Shown: positions 22,768 through 25,598 of the stretch, one piece after another
Layout: the number at the start of each line of letters is the position of its first letter
Position numbering within the stretch: the stretch's first letter is position 1
Virus record (IMG/VR): IMGVR_UViG_3300017963_000705
Span: 1-25,598 of that record
Direction: 5' to 3' (one strand)
Length of the DNA stretch: 25,598 bases
Source: a virus
The notes under the pieces: model-generated
Seen by the model: only the letters and a program-made list of their open reading frames with translations
The model's database searches: none
Told to the model about the DNA's origin: nothing
Made by a program: the position numbers and the translations under genes

Positions 22768-24864
22768 ATGCCTACCCCAGAAGAGTTGGAAGCACTTAAA
22801 CGCGAAGCGCAGCTTAAACGAGAGATAGCAAATCTTACAGAAAGAATACGCGAAGCAAATTTACAGTCGGCCAAAGCCCTCGCGGACGCCACGGCCCAGA
22901 AGGGGCTATATTCTGAAGCAATTAAAGAAGAAATAGCTTCTGAAGAGCTTCGCCTTGAGGCGCTTAAAAAGAACCTTGAGGCAGCAGAGGCTGGTAGCCG
23001 CGCAGAGCAAAAATATAGAGTTAGAATTCAAAAGAAGATTAATAAACTAAAAGAACTTGCAGAGGTTGAAGGGCAAGTATCCGAACGTGAAAAAAAGGTT
23101 CAAGATGATTTTAAAGCCGGCGCCGGTATATACAAATCACAGCTTAATTCGTACTTAGGACTTACCGGTGGAATGAAAACCTTCGCCCAGGCTTTGGACG
23201 GAGGAACCAGCGGTCTTAAGGGATATGCCACCGCAGCTCTCGAATCAATTAAATCAGGCGAGCTGCTTAAAGGCGTTGCACTTAAGCTTGTCGATGTAAA
23301 TATACAATTCGCCCTAGAGCAAGACAAAGTTATTTCTAACTTTAGACAGCAAACAGGCGCTGGAACAGAATTCAATAATGTTATTCGCGATACAGAACGC
23401 GATACATTCGCTGCTGGTGTTACGCTAGAGGGCACAGCACAAGCTGTCACAGCGCTTAAGAATCAGTTTACAGACTTTACGTATCTCAACCAAGATACAC
23501 AAAAGGAGGTTACCAAGACTACGGCATTGCTAAACCAAATGGGCTTTGATTTTGGCACTCAAGCTAACATCATGCAAACTGCCACTCAAGCAATGGGAAT
23601 GTCTGTAGACCAATCTCAAGACCTTTTACTTGATTTGGCTTCCACAGCACGTTCGTTAGGAATAGATATTAACAAGCTTGGTGCCGATTTTGAGGCAAAC
23701 AAAGACTTTATTGTACGATTCGGTGATGATGGGCAAGAAGTATTCGAAGAGTTAGCAGTCCAAGCCAAGGCTCTAGGAATGGAACTCTCCGGTTTAATTG
23801 GCGTTGTAGAAAAATTCAAGACATTCGACAGTGCCGCCCAATCAGTTGGCCGTCTGAATGCTATCTTGGGTGGTCCGTTCTTGAATTCTATTGACATGCT
23901 TAACGCAGCTTACGAAGACCCAATCGAAGGTATCAGGATGCTTCGTGAAGGGTTTGATCAAGCTGGTGTTTCTATTGAGGATCTGTCTGGTGCAGAACTA
24001 GAAGCTTTCGCATCTGCCTTGGGCATGTCAACAACTGAGACAAAGAAGCTTCTTGGAGCCACAAACGAAGAACTTGAGATTCAGAGAATCAAGCAAGAAG
24101 AATTAGCTGAACAAGCAGCTGCTACTCAGGCCATTCAAGAGAAACTTAATAATGCGATGAAAGGCTTTTATGTCAATCTTGGCCCAATAGTCGATGGATT
24201 GACTCCGTTAATTGACAAACTTGGTGTTGCAGCCCAAGCCATGGGTGATTTTATCAATAGCGGCGCCGGAATTCCAATCTTTATGGGCCTGATAGGTGCT
24301 TTAGGTGGCGCCGGGATCGGCTTGGCTCTCGGATTATCTAAAGCACTCCAAGCAGCCACAGCGGCAATTCCTGTTGTAGGTCCTGCTTTGGCGCTAGCGC
24401 AAGCACAAATGGTAAATGCTTTTACTGGACAAGCTTTGGCGTTTGCTGGTATAGGCGCCCTTGCCGGCGGCGCGGTGGGTGGGCTTCTCGGAGTCGGCGT
24501 CAATGCAGCTGCTGGGGTTGGCGGATTCGGCAGCGGAAAAGAGGGCGGTGGTGTGCCTAAAGAATATGCTGGCAAATATGCAAACGGCGGTATTGTAGGC
24601 GGTCAAGGCACTGCAGTTGCGCTCGTGGGCGAAAGAGGGCCAGAGTTTGTTGAAATGCCCATGGGAACAAGGGTGGACACTGCACCAAAGACTGAAGCGC
24701 TAACAAAGAGCATAGAAACTTTGATAACTAAACTAGATAAGATGGGTTCTGGCACACAGCAGATCGCTGTTTATGTTGGCCAAGAAAAGATCGATAATAT
24801 TGTTGTTAAAGCGCTAGATAGTACAGCCGGGAGAAATACATTTAGCCCATTTACAAACGGCTAG
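22768..24864 (+). CDS. Tail tape measure protein
   Basis: It would fill the growing tube, set tail length and leave first during infection, the position occupied by gp29 in T4. The 698-residue chain starts with a long coiled coil (about 3-115), followed by Ala/Gln-rich helices. A hydrophobic Gly/Ala-rich zone lies near 500-590. The typical tape-measure end is present: YANGGIVGGQGTAVALVGER followed by GPEFVEMPMGTRV, near 605-640. T4 gp29 (590 residues) is shorter and lacks such an end, so this gene resembles tape measures of other tailed phages. It begins 10 bases after the small gene and ends 10 bases before the next. Function is secure from architecture. Confidence 0.9.
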   Translation: MPTPEELEALKREAQLKREIANLTERIREANLQSAKALADATAQKGLYSEAIKEEIASEELRLEALKKNLEAAEAGSRAEQKYRVRIQKKINKLKELAEVEGQVSEREKKVQDDFKAGAGIYKSQLNSYLGLTGGMKTFAQALDGGTSGLKGYATAALESIKSGELLKGVALKLVDVNIQFALEQDKVISNFRQQTGAGTEFNNVIRDTERDTFAAGVTLEGTAQAVTALKNQFTDFTYLNQDTQKEVTKTTALLNQMGFDFGTQANIMQTATQAMGMSVDQSQDLLLDLASTARSLGIDINKLGADFEANKDFIVRFGDDGQEVFEELAVQAKALGMELSGLIGVVEKFKTFDSAAQSVGRLNAILGGPFLNSIDMLNAAYEDPIEGIRMLREGFDQAGVSIEDLSGAELEAFASALGMSTTETKKLLGATNEELEIQRIKQEELAEQAAATQAIQEKLNNAMKGFYVNLGPIVDGLTPLIDKLGVAAQAMGDFINSGAGIPIFMGLIGALGGAGIGLALGLSKALQAATAAIPVVGPALALAQAQMVNAFTGQALAFAGIGALAGGAVGGLLGVGVNAAAGVGGFGSGKEGGGVPKEYAGKYANGGIVGGQGTAVALVGERGPEFVEMPMGTRVDTAPKTEALTKSIETLITKLDKMGSGTQQIAVYVGQEKIDNIVVKALDSTAGRNTFSPFTNG

Positions 24865-24874
24865 AGGAATATAA

Positions 24875-25598
24875 ATGCCAGAAGCACCATCATTAAGAAA
24901 AGATCCATTTTTTACGATCCATATTATGCACCTACCAACATCTGAAAGGGTGAGTTTTGAAGGCTGGGTTACCCAGTTTAGCGACTCTTTCAACTCCAAT
25001 TGGTCCTCAACTACTGTGTACGGACGAATGGATCCACTTCCAGCGTTTGAGAATACTCAAAGAACGATATCATTAGGGTTTGATGTAGTATCAGACAATA
25101 TGCAGCAAGCCATACAAAATCTTGTAAATGTAAATCAGTTGATAGAGTTTCTTTACCCAATGTACGAAGGAGACTCGCGTGCGGCCCAAAACACACTGAA
25201 AGCAGCTCCGCTGTTAGGGTTGAGGTGGACAAATTTAATAAGTAACGCAGCAGCAGAGGAGTACCTGTACGGTTATATACAGGGTGCAGTTAACTATGCT
25301 CCTGATATCGGTGAAGGGGGTTTTATAATTCGCAAGGGCGATACGACAAAGGTAACCATTCCCGGATCCGAAGCTAGTATTGGAACACTTTACGGCGAGG
25401 TCGATGTAGAAGACTCAGTGAGAGTTAAAGGATATGGTCCAGCTAATATGGTAGCTGACTACACGCCCGGTGGGACGGGCCCCATCGTTAACAACACGGT
25501 TACTAGGGAAGATTCTTATATACCAAAAAAACTTAGTCTTTCATTTACTTTTAATGTTCTACACACTCACTTAAATGGCTGGAGTAAAGATAAAAAGT
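24875..25598 (+). CDS. Baseplate / tail-tube cap or initiator protein (gp48/gp54-like), 3' truncated
   Basis: The frame is open from ATG 24875 (purines gaggaat upstream) to the window's end, 241 codons with no stop. Visible features: FEGWVTQFSDSFNSNWSSTT near 28-47, VYGRMDPLPAFENTQRTISL near 48-67, FDVVSDNMQQAIQNLVNVNQ with FLYPMYEG near 68-100, and PKKLSLSFTFNVLHTHLNGW at the end. A VYGRMDP-type loop, a helix ending in LYP and a late PKxLxLxF strand recall beta-barrel proteins at the junction of baseplate and tube. Location after the tape measure, as T4 genes 48 and 54 follow gene 29, supports this. Which of the two it matches cannot be told here. Confidence 0.6.
   Translation, partial: MPEAPSLRKDPFFTIHIMHLPTSERVSFEGWVTQFSDSFNSNWSSTTVYGRMDPLPAFENTQRTISLGFDVVSDNMQQAIQNLVNVNQLIEFLYPMYEGDSRAAQNTLKAAPLLGLRWTNLISNAAAEEYLYGYIQGAVNYAPDIGEGGFIIRKGDTTKVTIPGSEASIGTLYGEVDVEDSVRVKGYGPANMVADYTPGGTGPIVNNTVTREDSYIPKKLSLSFTFNVLHTHLNGWSKDKK

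Noticed and set aside
24168-24575. A 135-codon minus-strand frame opposite the tape measure
   Set aside because: It is a shadow of the Gly/Ala-rich zone (Pro/Ala-rich in antisense); every convincing gene in the window is on the plus strand.
1-25598. tRNA genes, CRISPR arrays, integrase or lysogeny genes
   Set aside because: I saw no cloverleaf-like sequences, regularly spaced repeats or recombinase genes while reading; intergenic gaps are at most about 127 bases.

Overview
The window is one continuous block of head, neck and tail genes from a tailed phage (myovirus) distantly related to phage T4. All genes lie on the + strand. No host gene, tRNA, integrase, transposase or CRISPR array is visible. 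The first gene (large terminase) is cut by the left edge and the last (a baseplate/tube-cap protein) by the right edge. The background DNA is moderately AT-rich, apart from one sharply GC-rich island at about 10.93-11.71 kb. The host cannot be named from the sequence. Proteins of this divergent T4-like type, and phage-carried ribosomal protein bS21, are familiar from aquatic phages, but that is an inference.

Layout. (1) 1-4.9 kb: terminase, portal, two unrecognised overlapping genes, a small Cys-rich membrane protein and a tiny ORF, closed by a strong hairpin. (2) 4.9-8.3 kb: prohead protease gp21, two structural candidates whose N-termini look like prohead-targeting sequences, and a ribosomal protein bS21 homologue. 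(3) 8.3-12.5 kb: a small structural protein, a gp14-like neck protein, and a fibre/adhesin region. That region holds a fibre and two adhesin-like genes built on the same 5' anchor, one of them with a foreign GC-rich body. (4) 12.6-15.5 kb: scaffold gp22 and major capsid gp23. (5) 15.5-22.4 kb: neck gp13, gp15, sheath gp18, tube gp19, hub protein gp26 and, in a shifted frame with no usable start codon, a gp51-like hub chaperone. (6) 22.4-25.6 kb: a small unknown protein, the tape measure, and the start of a tube-cap/initiator-like baseplate gene.

How it works together. gp20, gp22, gp23 and the targeting-sequence proteins would form the prohead, which gp21 matures and the terminase fills. gp13, gp14 and gp15 join head to tail. 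gp18, gp19, the tape measure, gp26/51 and the cap protein build the contractile tail. The 9.3-12.5 kb genes probably decide receptor binding.

Most notable signals: (a) a run of seven T at the end of gp26, followed in the +1/-2 frame by a conserved gp51-like domain, suggesting a frameshift-made hub chaperone; (b) a GC-rich adhesin cassette bounded by an 85-86 bp direct repeat that carries a relic of the fibre gene's end; (c) a recurrent CTATTTAT-like box 24-43 bases before seven genes, usually directly after a hairpin, which is a candidate late-promoter system differing from T4's TATAAATA; (d) bS21 inside the virion-assembly operon.
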